From: GCA-2731375 sp964344935
GTDB lineage: Bacteria > Pseudomonadota > Alphaproteobacteria > GCA-2731375
Direction of reading: 5' to 3'
Assembly: GCA_964344935.1 (NCBI GenBank)
Contig: CAYFPL010000002.1
Coordinates: 558,001-622,000, forward strand
DNA: 64,000 nt
The position numbers and the translations under genes were made by a program. The notes beneath the pieces were generated by a model. It worked only from the letters and a program-made list of their open reading frames with translations. It had not been told where the DNA came from and searched no databases. Positions 62,412 to 64,000 of this stretch are shown here, one piece after another; position 1 is the stretch's first letter; each line of letters starts with the position of its first letter.

Positions 62412-63254
62412 ATGTTGACCATTGATGCCCAGGTACATGCTTATGAACGGGACCATCCGGGCCGGCCCTGGGCGGCTGTGCTGGCCGGGCCGCCGGAGAT
62501 GACGGGTGACGGCATGGTGGCCGCAATGGACGAGGTGGGTGTGGATGGCGCCTTGTTGGTCTCCGTCTTCACCATGTACCGCTACGACGAAAGCTATGCG
62601 GTCAGCGTGCACGCCGCCCATCCGAACCGCTTTGGTCTGATCAAGCCGGTGGATCCCAACGATCCAGGCGTGGAGGAGACCATCGCCGATTGGGCGGCCA
62701 TGGACGGCACCGTCGCCATCCGCATCATGCTGGCGCACGAGGCCTCGGAAGATCCCGACGACCCAGGCATCAACCGGGTGTTGAAGGCGGCGGCCCGCCA
62801 CGGCCTGCCGGTCAACCTGCTTGCCTGGGGTCGTCTCGATCAAGCGGCCCAACTGGCTGCCAACAGCCCTCAGACGCAACTGGTGATCGACCATCTGGGC
62901 CTGCAACAGCCCTTCGACCCACCCGCCCCGCCAGAACCTTTCGCCGAACTGCCTAACGTGCTGAAGCTGGCGGCTTACGACAATGTTGCGATCAAGATCA
63001 CCGGCGCTTGCACCCTGTCCCATCAACCCTACCCCTACAACGATATCTGGGATCCCCTTGGGCGGATCTTCGACGCCTTTGGCATCGGCCGCTGTATCTG
63101 GGGCACGGACTGGACCCGGGCCGTCAACCTGCTGACTTATGCCCAGGGCGTTGAACCCTTTCGCATGACGGATCGATTGTCCGATAGCGAGCGGGCGGAA
63201 TTGATGGGCGGCAGTCTCAGCCGCATTTATGGCTGGGCGCCGACAACCGGTTAG
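62412..63254 (+). CDS. Amidohydrolase-fold hydrolase (COG3618-like)
   Basis: 280 residues forming a TIM barrel. The metal-site HxH on strand 1 reads QVH (IDAQVHAYERDHP), with the first His replaced by Gln, and later elements are VIDHLGL and WGTDWTRA. Loss of the first His is found in COG3618 members, some of which (LigI-type lactonases) work without metal. Lactone or 2-pyrone hydrolysis is therefore plausible. RBS aggaggagg. It follows the TRAP operon on the same strand. Confidence 0.88.
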   Translation: MLTIDAQVHAYERDHPGRPWAAVLAGPPEMTGDGMVAAMDEVGVDGALLVSVFTMYRYDESYAVSVHAAHPNRFGLIKPVDPNDPGVEETIADWAAMDGTVAIRIMLAHEASEDPDDPGINRVLKAAARHGLPVNLLAWGRLDQAAQLAANSPQTQLVIDHLGLQQPFDPPAPPEPFAELPNVLKLAAYDNVAIKITGACTLSHQPYPYNDIWDPLGRIFDAFGIGRCIWGTDWTRAVNLLTYAQGVEPFRMTDRLSDSERAELMGGSLSRIYGWAPTTG

Positions 63255-63260
63255 ACCGCA

Positions 63261-64000
63261 TCAACCCTGCAAAGTCGAAAGCAGGATTTCCAATTTGGAC
63301 CGGAACTGATCGCCGGTGTCATAGCCCAGGCCGCAAATCAGCCGGTCGGCACCCAAGTCCCGGTACTGCGCCCACAGATCCCGCGTTTGTCCGGGTTCGT
63401 CCAAGGGTAGACGGGTGGAAACCGTGATCTGTCCTGGCGGCCTGCCCTGGGCCTCTGTCATTTGCCGATACTGCGCAATGGCCGGGCCGAGGTTTTCTGG
63501 TGTACGGGACATGGGAAACCAGCCATCGCCGTATTTCGCGGCGCGCGCAAGGGCATGCGGCGCCCGGCCACCGATCAGGATGGGCGGCTTCGGCGGCCTG
63601 GGCTTGAACAGAAAGGTTTGGCCGTTGGCGGTCACTTCATCCTGGTCAAAACATTCGTGGAAGAAGGCCAGGGTCTGATCGGATATGCGGCCGCGGGCAT
63701 GGCGGTCCACGCCCAAGGCGCGGAATTCCGGGTCCATCCAGCCGATACCCACACCCAAGATAAGGCGGTTGCCGCTCAGCTCCTGCACCGTCGCCACCTG
63801 TTTGGCGGTGGGCAGGGCAGCGCGATAAGGCAGGATCAGAACGCCGGTACCCAGTTTGATCCGTTCGGTCTGTCCCGCCAGCCAGGCCAGTGTGGTCAGG
63901 GTGTCCAGATAGCGCCCGCCGCTGCCCTCGGCATCGTCCGGGGGAATGGCGATGTGGTCGGTAATCCAGATGGACTCAACGCCCCTCTCCTCTGCCGCAC
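63261..64000 (-). CDS. LLM-class flavin-dependent oxidoreductase (luciferase-like), partial
   Basis: The C-terminal 178 residues and about 65 more run off the window end, so the N-terminus is missing. Luciferase-like features: ESIWITDHIAIPP, IKLGTGVLILPYR, LSGNRLILGVGIGWMDPEF and PPILIGGRAPHALARAAKYGDG. Enzymes of this class oxidise substrates with FMNH2 or F420; this sequence resembles the F420-type group (Rv-like TIGR03619), though the cofactor cannot be settled from this part. It is convergent with the amidohydrolase gene (6-base gap). Confidence 0.9.
   Translation of the reverse strand, partial: AAEERGVESIWITDHIAIPPDDAEGSGGRYLDTLTTLAWLAGQTERIKLGTGVLILPYRAALPTAKQVATVQELSGNRLILGVGIGWMDPEFRALGVDRHARGRISDQTLAFFHECFDQDEVTANGQTFLFKPRPPKPPILIGGRAPHALARAAKYGDGWFPMSRTPENLGPAIAQYRQMTEAQGRPPGQITVSTRLPLDEPGQTRDLWAQYRDLGADRLICGLGYDTGDQFRSKLEILLSTLQG

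Overview
This 64 kb window comes from a high-GC bacterial chromosome. The gene families present (TRAP and peptide ABC transporters, heterotetrameric sarcosine oxidase, DivK-like single receiver proteins, PAS hybrid kinases, class III cyclases, a TTAA-N7-TTAA CtrA-like box) fit an alphaproteobacterium, probably a free-living heterotroph of the Rhodospirillales kind. No rRNA, tRNA, IS element, prophage or CRISPR array was seen.

Layout. 1-4.1 kb: end of a peptide/nickel-type ABC transporter operon (binding protein cut by the window edge, two permeases) with an arylmalonate decarboxylase-like enzyme. 4.1-9.4 kb: a frameshifted DUF1847 gene, aminopeptidase N, a FkbM-like methyltransferase and an AT-richer gap with a decayed copy of that methyltransferase's tail. 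9.4-19.4 kb: a signalling and redox cluster, all on the + strand: two single-receiver proteins, a secreted protein with arrays of 9-residue CNPC repeats fused to a cytochrome P460-like heme domain, a cupredoxin, two hybrid histidine kinases, an AhpD-like protein and a DHp-receiver-cyclase fusion. 19.5-28.2 kb: catabolic genes (TauD-type dioxygenase, amine oxidase, DUF1989, acyl-CoA dehydrogenase, biotin-dependent carboxylase alpha subunit, SDR). 28.4-37 kb: SCP2 protein, a CpxP/CpxRA-like stress module with His-rich periplasmic segments, a frameshifted amino-acid oxidase, CDP-alcohol phosphotransferase, YtoQ, VOC protein and release factor 3. 37.3-45.1 kb: GAF-cyclase, GST, PhyH dioxygenase and a TRAP operon with an amidase. 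45.1-50.7 kb: thioesterase, PAS kinase, uracil-DNA glycosylase-like protein, nitroreductase, lipoprotein hydrolase. 50.7-58.1 kb: D-2-hydroxyacid dehydrogenase and soxBDAG (soxA frameshifted), then on the other strand a GFA-type protein and a GST whose catalytic cysteine codon is TGA. 58.2-64 kb: a membrane cyclase, a second TRAP operon with an amidohydrolase, and a partial luciferase-like monooxygenase.

Two things stand out. First, the GST at 57386-58081 reads through an in-frame TGA exactly at the cysteine of its CPxxQR motif, with a hairpin just downstream that fits bacterial SECIS rules: a strong selenoprotein candidate. Second, the 9.4-19.4 kb cluster couples an unusual Cys-repeat/heme protein and a copper protein to a branched phosphorelay that ends in a cyclase; I know of no described system with this composition. 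Three genes carry single-base frameshifts, which may be real decay or consensus errors.
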